DNA of 64,000 nucleotides from an uncultured Eubacteriales bacterium (GTDB lineage: Bacteria > Bacillota > Clostridia > Oscillospirales > Oscillospiraceae), in contig ONVI01000005.1 in assembly GCA_900321275.1 (NCBI GenBank), positions 19,108-83,107 of the forward strand, written 5' to 3'. Below the pieces are notes generated by a model, which saw only the letters and a list, made by a program, of their open reading frames with translations, had not been told where the DNA came from and searched no databases. Each line of letters begins with the position of its first letter. Position 1 is the stretch's first letter. This document shows positions 20,980-29,730 of this stretch, piece by piece. Made by a program: the position numbers and the translations under genes.

Positions 20980-21915
20980 ATGCGCGTGGTGTTTATGGGC
21001 ACGCCGGACTTCGCGGCGGCCTCTCTGAAAAAGCTGATAGAGGAAGACTATGAGATCGCGGGCGTCTTCACCCAGCCGGACAAGCCGAAAGGCCGCGGCA
21101 TGGAGATGGCCTTTTCTCCCGTCAAGGAAGTGGCGATCGCGCACAATCTGCCTGTTTTTCAGCCCGAAAAGATGCGCGACGGCACGGCCCTCGGCATCGT
21201 GAAAGAGCTGAACCCCGACATTCTTGTGGTTGTGGCCTACGGGCGCATCCTGCCCGACGATATCCTCGCCGTACCGAAATACGGCGCGGTAAACGTGCAC
21301 GGCTCGCTCCTGCCGAAATATCGCGGCGCGGCGCCGATCCAATGGGCGGTGCTGAACGGCGATACCGTGACAGGCGTGACGACGATGTACCTCGCCCACG
21401 ACATGGACGCCGGGGATATCATCTACACCGCTGAGACGGAGATCGGCGAATTTGAAACCGCCGGGGAGCTTTTTGACCGCCTGATGGACATGGGGGCGGA
21501 GCTGCTTGTCAAAACCCTGCGGGATATCGAGGCCGGAACCGCGCCCCGCACGCCGCAGGATCACAGCCGGGCGAGCTATGTCAAGATGCTGGATAAATCC
21601 ATTTGTCCCATAGACTGGAACAAGAGCCCGCGGGAAATCGTCAAGCATATATACGGCCTGCAGCCGTGGCCGGTCGCAACAGTGAATCTGCGTGACGGGA
21701 CGACCGCGCGCGTCTTCGGCGCGGCTTACACGGAGCGCCATAGCGGAAAAAAGCCTGGGCAGCTTGTGGAGGCTGGGAAAGACGGCATCGAGATCGCCTG
21801 CGCCGATGGTGAAACGCTTTTGATCACCGAGCTGCAGGTCCCCGGCAAGAAGAGGATGAAGGCGGCGGACTATCTGCGCGGCAACCGCGACCTTCACCTG
21901 TGGGACGGAATATGA
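20980..21915 (+). CDS. fmt: Methionyl-tRNA formyltransferase
   Basis: A 311-residue enzyme that formylates Met-tRNAi with 10-formyl-THF. The N-terminal MRVVFMGTPDFAAASLKKL and the catalytic loop NVHGSLLPKYRGAAPIQWAVLNGD are clear. The C-terminal OB-like domain starts near residue 205. AAAGGCGG precedes the start. Its stop overlaps the rsmB start (ATGA). Confidence 0.97.
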   Translation: MRVVFMGTPDFAAASLKKLIEEDYEIAGVFTQPDKPKGRGMEMAFSPVKEVAIAHNLPVFQPEKMRDGTALGIVKELNPDILVVVAYGRILPDDILAVPKYGAVNVHGSLLPKYRGAAPIQWAVLNGDTVTGVTTMYLAHDMDAGDIIYTAETEIGEFETAGELFDRLMDMGAELLVKTLRDIEAGTAPRTPQDHSRASYVKMLDKSICPIDWNKSPREIVKHIYGLQPWPVATVNLRDGTTARVFGAAYTERHSGKKPGQLVEAGKDGIEIACADGETLLITELQVPGKKRMKAADYLRGNRDLHLWDGI

Positions 21916-23216
21916 ACGCGCGGCAGGCCGCGCTGGAGGCTCTGACGCGCTGCCGCAGGGACGGGGCATGGTCGGGCGATACGCTGGACGCGATTATCAA
22001 AAGCACTGCCCTTGACCGGCGCGACGCAGCGCTGGCATCCCGGCTCTGTCTGGGTGTGCTGCAAAACGACCGGCTGTGCGATTTTTATATCGGCTGCTAT
22101 CATGCCGGAAAGCTGGAGCCGACGGTGCGGGACATCCTGCGTCTCGGCGTCTATCAGCTGCTTTTCCTCGACCGCGTCCCGCCCAGGGCCGCCGTCAGCG
22201 AGACGGTGGAGCTCTGCCGCACCAATCGCTGTGAGCGGGCGGCGGGGCTGGTCAACGCCGTCCTGCGCCGCGTGGCCGAGAATCGGGAGGCGCTTCCGCC
22301 TGTCCCCGGAGAGGGGACGGGAGAGTACCTCTCCGTGAAATACAGCCACCCCCGGTGGCTGTGCGATGAGCTGATCGGAAAAAAGGGATACGCCTTTGCA
22401 GAGGCGTTTCTTCAAAAGAACAACGAGCCTCCGAAGCTTTTTTTGCAGGTCAACACCCTGAAGGCTGAGACCGAGGATTATGTCCGTGCGCTGGAACGCG
22501 CAGAGATTCCGTTTCGCCGCATGGAGCCGGCAGGCTGCATCAAGCTGGACGGCGGTCTTGCCCCGGCGCTTCCGGGCTTTGAGGAGGGACTGTTCTATAT
22601 CCAGGATCGGGCCGCGAGACTTGCCGTTGAGATTGCCGCGCCGGAACCCGGCATGCGCGTTCTGGACGCCTGCGCCTGCCCGGGCGGGAAGAGCTTTGCC
22701 GCCGCCATCCGCATGAGAAACCGCGGAAGCATCCTCTCCTGCGACATCCACGAAAAAAAGCTTAAAAGGCTTGAAAACGGGGCGGCGAGACTTGGTATTG
22801 AGATTATCGGGACGAGGGCCATGGACGGGCGCGTCTTTGACCCGGCGCTGGAAGCCGCTTTCGACCTCGTGATCGCGGACGTGCCCTGTTCGGGGCTCGG
22901 CGTGATCGCCAAAAAGCCGGAGATCCGCGCCAAGGATCCGGAGAGCCTGCGCGCTCTGCCGGAGATTCAGACCGCGATCCTGGATAACCTGAGCCGCTAT
23001 GTAAAACCCGGCGGCGCACTGCTGTATTCCACCTGCACGATCCTCTCCGAGGAGAACGAGGACGTCGCGCTGCGGTTTTTGAAAAACCATCCCGTATTTA
23101 CGACGGAGAACTTCTCTGTCTGCGGCATTCAGAGCAAGGACGGAATGTACACATTCTGGCCGCATGCGGATGGGACGGACGGCTTTTTCGCCGCAAAATT
23201 CAGAAGGACTGTATAA
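21912..23216 (+). CDS. rsmB: 16S rRNA m5C967 methyltransferase RsmB
   Basis: A 434-residue SAM-dependent enzyme. The N-terminal 140 residues form a NusB-like RNA-binding domain (ARQAALEAL, FLDRVPPRAAVSETVELC). The methyltransferase half has DACACPGGKSFAAA (SAM binding), ADVPCSGLGVIAKKPEIR (first catalytic Cys) and LLYSTCTILSEENE (second Cys). ATG 21912 overlaps the fmt stop and is preferred over the GTG at 21900. rlmN follows after three bases. Confidence 0.94.
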   Translation: MNARQAALEALTRCRRDGAWSGDTLDAIIKSTALDRRDAALASRLCLGVLQNDRLCDFYIGCYHAGKLEPTVRDILRLGVYQLLFLDRVPPRAAVSETVELCRTNRCERAAGLVNAVLRRVAENREALPPVPGEGTGEYLSVKYSHPRWLCDELIGKKGYAFAEAFLQKNNEPPKLFLQVNTLKAETEDYVRALERAEIPFRRMEPAGCIKLDGGLAPALPGFEEGLFYIQDRAARLAVEIAAPEPGMRVLDACACPGGKSFAAAIRMRNRGSILSCDIHEKKLKRLENGAARLGIEIIGTRAMDGRVFDPALEAAFDLVIADVPCSGLGVIAKKPEIRAKDPESLRALPEIQTAILDNLSRYVKPGGALLYSTCTILSEENEDVALRFLKNHPVFTTENFSVCGIQSKDGMYTFWPHADGTDGFFAAKFRRTV

Positions 23217-23219
23217 TTC

Positions 23220-24284
23220 ATGGACATGACCGAGAGAAAAGATATCCTTTCCCTGCTGCCGGAGGAACTGGAGGCGGAGCTTGCCGCCCTGGGCCAGCCG
23301 CGCTTTCGCGCGGGCCAGGTTTTCCAGTGGCTCAGCCGCGGCGTGCGCAGCTTTGAGGGGATGACCAATCTCTCGAAGGAACTCCGGGAGCAGCTTGAAA
23401 GCCGCTTCTACCTTTATGAACCGAAGGTTTTGAGCAAGCAGGTCTCCGCCAAGGACGGGACTGTCAAGTATCTCTGGGAGCTCTCCGACGGCAACGCCGT
23501 CGAAACCGTCGTGATGAGCTACAAGCACGGCAATACGGTCTGCGTCTCTTCGCAGGTCGGCTGCCGGCAGGGCTGCGCCTTCTGCGCCTCCACCATCGGC
23601 GGGCTCGTGCGAAACCTGCGCGCATCGGAAATTCTGGACGAGGTGCTGTTTTCCGAGCTTGATTCCGGCAAAAAAATCTCCAACATCGTCCTCATGGGCA
23701 TCGGGGAGCCGCTGGACAACTTTGACAACGTCATGCGCTTTCTGGAGCTGGTAAACCACCCGAAGGGCATGAACATCGGCATGCGCCACATCTCGCTTTC
23801 CACCTGCGGGCTGATCGAGAGATTTGAAGAGCTTGCCGAACGGGATTTTCAGCTCACGCTGTCGGTTTCACTGCACGCGCCGGACGATGAGACAAGATCC
23901 CGCATCATGCCCGCCAATCACGGGCGGGGCGTGGAGAAGCTGATCGGGGCGTGCAAAACCTACTATGAGAAAACCGGTCGGCGCATCTCCTTTGAGTACG
24001 CCATGATCGACGGCGTGAACGACAGCCCGGAGCAGGCGCGGCTTCTGGCCGGACATGCAAGGGCGGTCTCGGCCCACGTCAATCTCATCCCGCTCAATCA
24101 TGTGGAGGAGCGGCAGTTTCAGCCCTCCACGCCCGAGCATTTGAAGCGCTTCATCAAAATCCTGGAGGACAGCGGCGTCAACGTCACCGTCCGCCGCAGG
24201 CTCGGCAGCGATGTGGACGCCTCCTGCGGCCAGCTCAGGAGAAAAATGCAGAAATCACAGAAAGGGGGACAGGGGCCAGCGTGA
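23220..24284 (+). CDS. rlmN: Dual-specificity rRNA/tRNA adenine-C2 methyltransferase RlmN
   Basis: A 354-residue radical SAM enzyme that methylates A2503 of 23S rRNA and A37 of some tRNAs. The [4Fe-4S] motif reads CRQGCAFCAS. The C-terminal cysteine needed for the covalent intermediate lies near VDASCGQLR. LMGIGEPLDNFDNV is also diagnostic. Two starts, 23220 and 23226, are possible. The stop overlaps the prpC GTG start. Confidence 0.95.
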   Translation: MDMTERKDILSLLPEELEAELAALGQPRFRAGQVFQWLSRGVRSFEGMTNLSKELREQLESRFYLYEPKVLSKQVSAKDGTVKYLWELSDGNAVETVVMSYKHGNTVCVSSQVGCRQGCAFCASTIGGLVRNLRASEILDEVLFSELDSGKKISNIVLMGIGEPLDNFDNVMRFLELVNHPKGMNIGMRHISLSTCGLIERFEELAERDFQLTLSVSLHAPDDETRSRIMPANHGRGVEKLIGACKTYYEKTGRRISFEYAMIDGVNDSPEQARLLAGHARAVSAHVNLIPLNHVEERQFQPSTPEHLKRFIKILEDSGVNVTVRRRLGSDVDASCGQLRRKMQKSQKGGQGPA

Positions 24285-25027
24285 AAAGCTTCGGCATGAC
24301 AGACAAGGGCGCGATCCGCAAGGACAATCAGGATTGCTTCATTCTCGAAAAATGCGAGGCCAAAGGCTGCCTGATCGCCGCGCTGTGCGACGGAATGGGC
24401 GGCGCAAAGGCAGGCGGCATCGCAAGCCAGCTTTCCAACAAGGCCTTTGTCTCCTATATCTATACCAAACTCACCTCCCGCCTGCCGCGCAGTGTGGATT
24501 ATAAAAGAATTCTGGAAGCCGCCTGCGCCGAGGCAAACGGCGTCGCCTTCGAGTATTCCCATTTCGACGAGGAATTTGACGGAATGGGTACGACCATTGT
24601 CGGCGGCGTGATTAAGAACAACGGAAATGGGTATATTATCAACGTGGGCGACAGCCGTGCCTACCTGATTTCCCATCGCCCCGCCGGTATCCGCCAGATC
24701 ACGAGAGACCATTCCCTTGTGGAGGAACTGATCGAGGCGGGGGCCATCACAGCGGAACAGGCGCGCAGCCACCCGCGAAAAAATGTCATCACGCGGGCGC
24801 TCGGCTCGGATTCCCGCGTGGAGTGCGATTATTTTACCTTTACGCTGCAAAACGGCGATATCCTCCTGATGTGCTCGGACGGGCTGTCCAACATCGTTTC
24901 CGATCTGGAGCTTCTCGAGTACGCAAAGGAATTTCCGGAGCCGGAGGCGCTCTGCCGTGCGCTGATGAGCAAGGCGCTCAACCGCGGGGCGAAGGACAAC
25001 GTGACGATTGTCGCCGTCATGCGCTGA
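24281..25027 (+). CDS. prpC: PP2C-type protein phosphatase PrpC
   Basis: A 248-residue metal-dependent Ser/Thr phosphatase. PP2C motifs in order are TDKGAIRKDNQD, CDGMGGAKAGG, VGDSRAYLI, MCSDGLSN and GAKDNVTIV. The start is GTG, coupled to the rlmN stop (GTGA), with a G-rich site upstream. Its partner kinase gene prkC follows after 22 bases. Together they set reversible phosphorylation that in Firmicutes responds to cell-wall fragments. Confidence 0.95.
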   Translation: MKSFGMTDKGAIRKDNQDCFILEKCEAKGCLIAALCDGMGGAKAGGIASQLSNKAFVSYIYTKLTSRLPRSVDYKRILEAACAEANGVAFEYSHFDEEFDGMGTTIVGGVIKNNGNGYIINVGDSRAYLISHRPAGIRQITRDHSLVEELIEAGAITAEQARSHPRKNVITRALGSDSRVECDYFTFTLQNGDILLMCSDGLSNIVSDLELLEYAKEFPEPEALCRALMSKALNRGAKDNVTIVAVMR

Positions 25028-25049
25028 AAGCCCGGGATCGGAGATCTTT

Positions 25050-26729
25050 ATGGACAATAAGGACAAGTATATCGGCAGGGTCTTCGACGATCGCTATGTG
25101 GTTCAGGAGCTGATCGGCGAGGGCGGCATGGCCGTTGTATACAAGGGGCAGGATCTGCGTCTCGACCGCAGCGTCGCTATCAAGATCATGCGCGATGAAA
25201 TGGCCGCGGATGAGGAGTTCCGCCGCGCCTTCTGCGCGGAGGCCCACGCGGTCGCCATGCTCTCCAATCCGAATATCGTGGCTGTCTACGATGTGAGCCA
25301 CAGCGAGGATATCGAATACATAGTCATGGAACTTGTAGACGGGATCACGCTGCGGCAGTATATGGACAGGCGCGGCGCGCTGCAGTGGCGCGAGGTGCTG
25401 CACTTTACGCGGCAGATCGCCCGCGCCCTCGCCCACGCCCATGAGCGCGGCATCATCCACCGGGACATCAAGCCGCAGAATATCATGATGCTGCGCGACG
25501 GCACCGTCAAGGTGGAGGATTTCGGGATCGCGGCGCTGGAGACCGACGTATACGAAAACGACGGGCAGGCCATCGGGTCTATCCACTATATCGCGCCCGA
25601 GCAGGCCCGCGGTGAGATCCCGGACGCCAGGAGCGATCTCTACTCCCTCGGCATCGTGATGTACGAGATGCTCACCGCCCAGAAGCCCTATGAGGGAGAG
25701 ACGATCACCGAGATCGCCGTCAAGCACATCAACGCCGCCGCCACGCCCCCGCACGAGCTTGTGGAGGATATCCCGCCGGAGCTGGAGCGGATCACCCTCA
25801 AGGCGATGTGCGCCGATATCGACCAACGCTACCAAAACGCAAATGAACTGCTTGCGGATCTGGAGAGCTTTGTGCAGGAGCAGCTCAAGCCCGCCGAACC
25901 GGAGGAAAAGCCGCTGGAAAACCCCGCGGTCATGCCGATCCGTTCGGTCAGCGAGATGAAAAAGGATCGCTTTCTTCTGCGCCATCGCAGGGCGCGGCGC
26001 GTGACCTTCCTGATGGGCTGCTTCGGCGCGCTGGGTCTGTGCGTCGTCATGTTCGTCTTCATGTGGAATTTCTGGCTGAAGGAGGTTTTCTCCCCGGCCG
26101 AGCGCATCAGCCTCCCCAACTTTGTCGGCAGCGACTGTCAGCGCATCCTGGAAAACGCGGAGCTTGCGTCCCTCTATCGCTTTAACGTGGTATATGTCAT
26201 CAACACGGAGACCGAGAGCGGTACCGTGCTCTCCCAGAATCCCGATCCCGGCCGCAGCATGATGATCACCCCGGACGGCATCAATGTGGAGCTCACCGTC
26301 AGCACCGGCAAGGTGTTCAACGCGGTGCCGGACGTGGTCAATCTGGATTACCGCGAGGCCAAAAACCGCCTGCAGAAGGCCGGCTTCATTGTCGATATTG
26401 AAAACGCGACCTCCTCCAGCGTCACCAAGGATTATGTCATCAGTACAAGCCCCCTGGCAGGGGAGCAGATGAGCTCCGGCTCGACGGTCTATGTGACTGT
26501 CAGCACCGGCCCGCAGACAAGCTATGTGCGCATGCCGAATATCATCGGCCTTTCGGAGGAGGCCGCCATTAATCGTCTGGAGAGCGCGGGCCTGAGCTAC
26601 GGCGGTTCCGACCGCGTGTACAGCGATGTGGACGCCGGAACCGTCATCGGACAGAGCGCCGATGCCTTTACCGAGGTGGAGGAGCATTCCAAGATATCCC
26701 TGAGAATTTCTCTGGGGCCGCAGTATTGA
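25050..26729 (+). CDS. prkC: PASTA-domain Ser/Thr protein kinase PrkC
   Basis: A 559-residue membrane kinase. Residues 15-275 are the kinase domain, with [11 protein letters not shown], the ATP lysine VAIK (K45), HRDIKPQN (137-144) and DFG (157-159). A single transmembrane helix spans about 318-342. Outside lie three PASTA repeats (about 353-556: [16 protein letters not shown] and MPNIIGLS starts), fewer residues than in many relatives. These bind muropeptides and beta-lactams in the family. The start at 25050 follows CGGAG. It lies in the standard order prpC-prkC-rsgA. Confidence 0.96.
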   Translation: MDNKDKYIGRVFDDRYVVQELIGEGGMAVVYKGQDLRLDRSVAIKIMRDEMAADEEFRRAFCAEAHAVAMLSNPNIVAVYDVSHSEDIEYIVMELVDGITLRQYMDRRGALQWREVLHFTRQIARALAHAHERGIIHRDIKPQNIMMLRDGTVKVEDFGIAALETDVYENDGQAIGSIHYIAPEQARGEIPDARSDLYSLGIVMYEMLTAQKPYEGETITEIAVKHINAAATPPHELVEDIPPELERITLKAMCADIDQRYQNANELLADLESFVQEQLKPAEPEEKPLENPAVMPIRSVSEMKKDRFLLRHRRARRVTFLMGCFGALGLCVVMFVFMWNFWLKEVFSPAERISLPNFVGSDCQRILENAELASLYRFNVVYVINTETESGTVLSQNPDPGRSMMITPDGINVELTVSTGKVFNAVPDVVNLDYREAKNRLQKAGFIVDIENATSSSVTKDYVISTSPLAGEQMSSGSTVYVTVSTGPQTSYVRMPNIIGLSEEAAINRLESAGLSYGGSDRVYSDVDAGTVIGQSADAFTEVEEHSKISLRISLGPQY

Positions 26730-26740
26730 GAGAAGCGGAA

Positions 26741-27628
26741 ATGATCGAAGGAATCATTGTGAAAGCCCTCAGCGGCTTCTACTATGTCGCCGCGGAGGGG
26801 CGTATCGTCGACTGCCGGGCCAGAGGCCGCTTTCGGCTGGACGGCAGCTCCCCGCTGGTGGGAGACCGGGTACAGTGCAGCCTGGACGAAAACGGCAAGG
26901 GCCGCGTCGACCTGGTGCATGAGCGGAAAAACTGGTTTATCCGCCCGGCGGTGGCGAATATCGATACGCTGGTCTTTATCGCGGCAAACACCAATCCCGT
27001 GACCGACCCCTTTCTGGTCGACCGCTTTTCCATCATCGCGGCGGAGGCGGGCTGTGAGCTCGTGGTCTGCGTCAACAAGACCGATATCGACCCCGGGGAC
27101 AGGCTCTGCGAGATCTTTGCCAACGCCGGTTTCCCCGTCGTGCGTACCAGCGCCGAAACCGGCGCGGGCGTGGACGCGCTTTTATCCCATCTGAAAGGAA
27201 AAATCAGTGCCTTCAGCGGCAATTCCGGGGTCGGAAAGTCCAGCATTCTCAATGTTCTGCTTCCAGACGCACATATCAAGACCGGCGAGGTGAGCGAGAA
27301 GCTGGGCCGCGGCAGGCATACCACACGGCATGTTGAGCTCTATTCCCTCGGCGGGGATACTTATATTGCGGACACCCCGGGCTTTGCGTCTCTGGACGTC
27401 ATGATGACAAATACGATCCTCAAGGAGAATCTGCAGTACGATTTCCCGGATTTTGCCCCGTACCTCGGGACATGCCGTTTTCACGACTGCGCGCATCTGA
27501 AGGAACCGGGCTGCGCCGTCACCGCGGCTGTCGCGGCGGGGGAGATCGGGGAGAGCCGCTATTCCGCCTACGTGAGACTGTATGAAATGAGCGCCCAGCA
27601 CAAATTCTGGGAATATAAAGACGAATAA
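26741..27628 (+). CDS. rsgA: Ribosome small-subunit GTPase RsgA
   Basis: A 295-residue circularly permuted GTPase that matures the 30S subunit. An N-terminal OB fold begins MIEGIIVKALSGFYYV. The G motifs are permuted: NKTD (G4) precedes GNSGVGKSS (G1) and ADTPGF (G3). A C-terminal zinc site reads CRFHDCAHLKEPGC. ATG 26741 is chosen because homologues start at this point; a TTG at 26726 overlaps the prkC stop and is a possible alternative. In B. subtilis rpe follows; here it has moved to 47.9 kb. Confidence 0.95.
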   Translation: MIEGIIVKALSGFYYVAAEGRIVDCRARGRFRLDGSSPLVGDRVQCSLDENGKGRVDLVHERKNWFIRPAVANIDTLVFIAANTNPVTDPFLVDRFSIIAAEAGCELVVCVNKTDIDPGDRLCEIFANAGFPVVRTSAETGAGVDALLSHLKGKISAFSGNSGVGKSSILNVLLPDAHIKTGEVSEKLGRGRHTTRHVELYSLGGDTYIADTPGFASLDVMMTNTILKENLQYDFPDFAPYLGTCRFHDCAHLKEPGCAVTAAVAAGEIGESRYSAYVRLYEMSAQHKFWEYKDE

Positions 27629-27684
27629 AACAATCGCCCCTCGCGTATGCTGTACGGAGTACAGAGCGCGGGGGGCGATTGTTT
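27629..27684 (+). terminator. Terminator-like hairpin after rsgA
   Basis: AACAATCGCCCC pairs with GGGGCGATTGTT, with an inner CGCG/CGCG and TGTAC/GTACA, starting directly at the rsgA stop. The trailing T run is short and interrupted (TTGTTTG), so termination may be partial. That would let transcription reach the small genes behind it. Confidence 0.6.
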
Positions 27685-27712
27685 GCGCAGAGGGCGTCGC
27701 TGTCTTTTCGGA

Positions 27713-27835
27713 ATGGTTGCTGTCTTTATGGGAGTGATTATCATTCTGACCCTTGTCCTGCCGTCGTCGTTCTGGTGGTTCGCCCTGGCGGCAGGCTTGA
27801 TCGGATTCGGATTATGGTATCTACGCTGCTGTTGA
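27713..27835 (+). CDS. Small hydrophobic protein upstream of spoVM
   Basis: About 40 residues, nearly all in two hydrophobic stretches: MVAVFMGVIIILTLVLP and SSFWWFALAAGLIGFGLW, ending in YLRCC. A TTG at 27683 would add a basic leader (LRRGRRCLFG), giving a positive-inside small membrane protein of 50 residues; neither start has a convincing ribosome-binding site. It ends 12 bases before spoVM. I do not recognise a family. The clean two-segment hydrophobicity with a basic leader argues against chance, but conservation must decide. Confidence 0.4.
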   Translation: MVAVFMGVIIILTLVLPSSFWWFALAAGLIGFGLWYLRCC

Positions 27836-27847
27836 AAGGAGTAGGAG

Positions 27848-27913
27848 ATGAAGGTGATCGTTTTCCGGCTGCCGCGGTTTCTGGCAAAACTCATGATAAG
27901 GCTCCGGTTATAA
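27848..27913 (+). CDS. spoVM: Stage V sporulation protein M (SpoVM)
   Basis: A 21-residue peptide, MKVIVFRLPRFLAKLMIRLR plus L. It matches the SpoVM pattern MK-x4-(K/R)LP(K/R)FL, in which the central proline and following amphipathic helix let the peptide recognise the convex forespore membrane and anchor the SpoIVA coat basement layer. AAAGGAG lies seven bases before the ATG. Position supports the call: in B. subtilis spoVM also lies downstream of prpC-prkC-rsgA. A SipL-like gene follows, whose product partners SpoIVA in C. difficile. The peptide is slightly shorter than the usual 26 residues, and its stop codon forms the first base of a 19-bp hairpin. Confidence 0.8.
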   Translation: MKVIVFRLPRFLAKLMIRLRL

Positions 27914-27956
27914 TACTGATGTTTCGCAAAGCCCTCGCTTTGCGAAACATCAGTAT
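27913..27956. repeat. 19-bp perfect hairpin at spoVM stop
   Basis: The arm ATACTGATGTTTCGCAAAG (27913-27931) pairs perfectly with 27938-27956 around the loop CCCTCG. There is no T tract after it, so it is not a classical terminator. It could stabilise the spoVM transcript end or be part of a mobile palindromic repeat. Confidence 0.7.
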
Positions 27957-27964
27957 CGCACGGC

Positions 27965-28048
27965 TTCTTCAACGGCGCCATGCGCCATTGCCTGTGAGCA
28001 CACCGGCTCACAGGCAGCAAAACGATTTCTGATCGTTTTGCTGAAGAA
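27965..28048. other. Multi-branch structured element before sipL
   Basis: TTCTTC (27965-27970) pairs with GAAGAA (28043-28048) and closes three hairpins in a row: GGCGC/GCGCC (27974-27986), CCTGTGAGC/GCTCACAGG (27991-28014) and AGCAAAACGAT/ATCGTTTTGCT (28016-28042). All arms are perfect. This is a four-way-junction-like fold in RNA, or a cruciform in DNA. No coding potential and no known riboswitch consensus is recognised. Confidence 0.6.
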
Positions 28049-28050
28049 TA

Positions 28051-28079
28051 GTATAATCCGCGGATTTCAGGCATAGGCT
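28051..28079 (+). promoter_or_regulatory. Sigma-E-like promoter of sipL
   Basis: GTATAAT at 28051-28057 fits the sigma-E -35 consensus (KHATAHT). After 14 bases, CATAGGCT at 28072-28079 fits the -10 (CATACAHT) in six of eight positions. A mother-cell sigma factor is what a SipL-type coat gene would need. The same TATAAT could be misread as a sigma-A -10 box. Confidence 0.5.
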
Positions 28080-28178
28080 GTACAAGACGGGAGGGATGAG
28101 CCCTCCCGGGAGATCTCCATCTGCCGCTTATGGAGATTCAGGACCGCGTCACAATCCGAGCGGCGGAAGGAGTTTTCA

Positions 28179-29675
28179 ATGGAAATCCAATTTGAGAACA
28201 GGGATACCGTGATTTACAGAGAATACTGTCATCTGACTGCGCACACGCAGGAGAGCGTCGAGTGTGTGGTCCCCGATACAGACGCCGATGTTGAAAAGAT
28301 CGCCGCCGTACAGAGCAGCGTGTTTCTCAAAAGCAAGGATCTCACGCCGCGGGGCGTTCTGGTCTCGGGAGAGCTTGCCGCGAGTGTGCTCTGCATCGGG
28401 GAAGGACAGGAGCTTATTTCCTGTATCAGGCTGAAAAAGCCCTTCTCCCTTGAATATGAAGTCGATCCGCCGGAATCCGAGGCTCTGGCACAGATTGTCC
28501 TTGCAGTGCGCGGAACGGACGTGCGTATGATCAATCCGCGAAAGCTCTCCGTGCTCTTCGAGATCGAAGGAGATCTGAGCTGCTGCCGCAGTGAAAAGCT
28601 GTGCGTCGAATCAAAAGTGCCGGAGGATACGGCGGGACTACATGCGCGGCTTGAGGATCGGGAAATCACGCTGCCGGCTGCCGTCTGTGAAAAGATGCTT
28701 GCGGTGAACGAACAGTTTGGCTTCCCGGCGGAAAAGCCGCTTCCCGCAAAACTGATCTCCGAGCAGGCGTCGCTCACGGTCTCTGATTGCCAGCTCGTCG
28801 GCACGAAAGCGATCGTAAAGGGGAATGCATCCGTGACCGTTGCAGCGCTGTGCGACGGACAGGGAGGCCCGGTACTGACAGAATTTACGGCGCCGTTTTC
28901 CCAGATCATGGACGTCGGCGTGGAGGACATCAGCGCTTATTCCGTAAAACCGGAGATCACGGGCGCGTATTTCGATCTGATTGATACCATCAGCGGCGGA
29001 AAAGCGCTTGATATGGAGCTTCACGCCGTCCTGCAGCTTGTCTGCAGCAAACAGCAGAAGCTGCACCTGGTTGCGGACGCCTACAGCAATCTCATGCCTG
29101 CGCAGCTCGTCTGCACGAATCAGGAATATGTACTCAGCTCAAATCCGCAGAAGAAGCGGATCCAGCTGGAGGAGCGAATCAATCTCATGGACAATTGCGC
29201 CGAGCTGCTGCATGTCTTCGCCTCGCCCTCCCGCGTAACAGGGGAGAGCGATAAACTCGGCGTCTCGGTCAATCTGGACTTCCTGTACCGAAACGGGGAG
29301 AACCGCCTGTCGTCCTGCAGACGAACCATGACAACGGCCATGGAGACAGACGGGGCGGAGATCCATGTGCTGTATATACGCCCGGTACAGGTGACTGTCA
29401 AGCCGGAGGGGGAATATGCGGATTGCGGTGTGATGCTGGAAATCGCCTATACCATCACGGAAAAGACCGTGATCGGCAGCGTGGAGGCCGTCGTCCTGAA
29501 CGATGAGCAGCGCTATGTTCAGGACGCCCTTCCGACGCTCACCCTGGTAAGGCCGGCCGGAGAGAGCCTGTGGTCGCTTGCAAAAAAATACCACTCCAGT
29601 GAAGAAAAAATCCGACAGATGAATGAAGACGCAGAGAATACCGGACATATCCTGCTGATCCCCAAGTGTATTTGA
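28179..29675 (+). CDS. sipL: SipL-like spore coat morphogenetic protein (DUF3794-LysM)
   Basis: A 498-residue protein made of repeated DUF3794-type beta domains (for example VKPEITGAYFDLIDTISGGKALDMELHAVLQL and the later LEERINLM...FLYRNGENRLSS block). It ends in a LysM domain (about 450-497: RPAGESLWSLAKKYHSSEEKIRQMN...LLIPKCI). This is the architecture of SipL, the SpoIVA partner in C. difficile coat assembly. GGAAGGAG precedes the start. It lies two genes after rsgA and directly behind spoVM, with a sigma-E-like promoter, which supports a sporulation role. The leader contains a GGGAGGG/CCCTCCC hairpin of unknown function. Confidence 0.82.
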   Translation: MEIQFENRDTVIYREYCHLTAHTQESVECVVPDTDADVEKIAAVQSSVFLKSKDLTPRGVLVSGELAASVLCIGEGQELISCIRLKKPFSLEYEVDPPESEALAQIVLAVRGTDVRMINPRKLSVLFEIEGDLSCCRSEKLCVESKVPEDTAGLHARLEDREITLPAAVCEKMLAVNEQFGFPAEKPLPAKLISEQASLTVSDCQLVGTKAIVKGNASVTVAALCDGQGGPVLTEFTAPFSQIMDVGVEDISAYSVKPEITGAYFDLIDTISGGKALDMELHAVLQLVCSKQQKLHLVADAYSNLMPAQLVCTNQEYVLSSNPQKKRIQLEERINLMDNCAELLHVFASPSRVTGESDKLGVSVNLDFLYRNGENRLSSCRRTMTTAMETDGAEIHVLYIRPVQVTVKPEGEYADCGVMLEIAYTITEKTVIGSVEAVVLNDEQRYVQDALPTLTLVRPAGESLWSLAKKYHSSEEKIRQMNEDAENTGHILLIPKCI

Positions 29676-29690
29676 TTGATCTTGCGGCTG

Positions 29691-29729
29691 AAAAAGGCTC
29701 TTCCGAAGGCAATCCGGAAGAGCCTTTTT
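29691..29729. terminator. Bidirectional terminator between sipL and the ABC ATPase gene
   Basis: AAAAAGGCTCTTCCG and its complement CGGAAGAGCCTTTTT form a perfect stem around about nine bases. The flanking A and T runs serve both converging genes. Confidence 0.9.
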
Positions 29730-29730
29730 G

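Noticed and set aside
27679-28032. A 117-codon frame across the spoVM region
   Set aside because: It runs through hairpins and overlaps spoVM in another frame. The hairpin arms explain the lack of stops.
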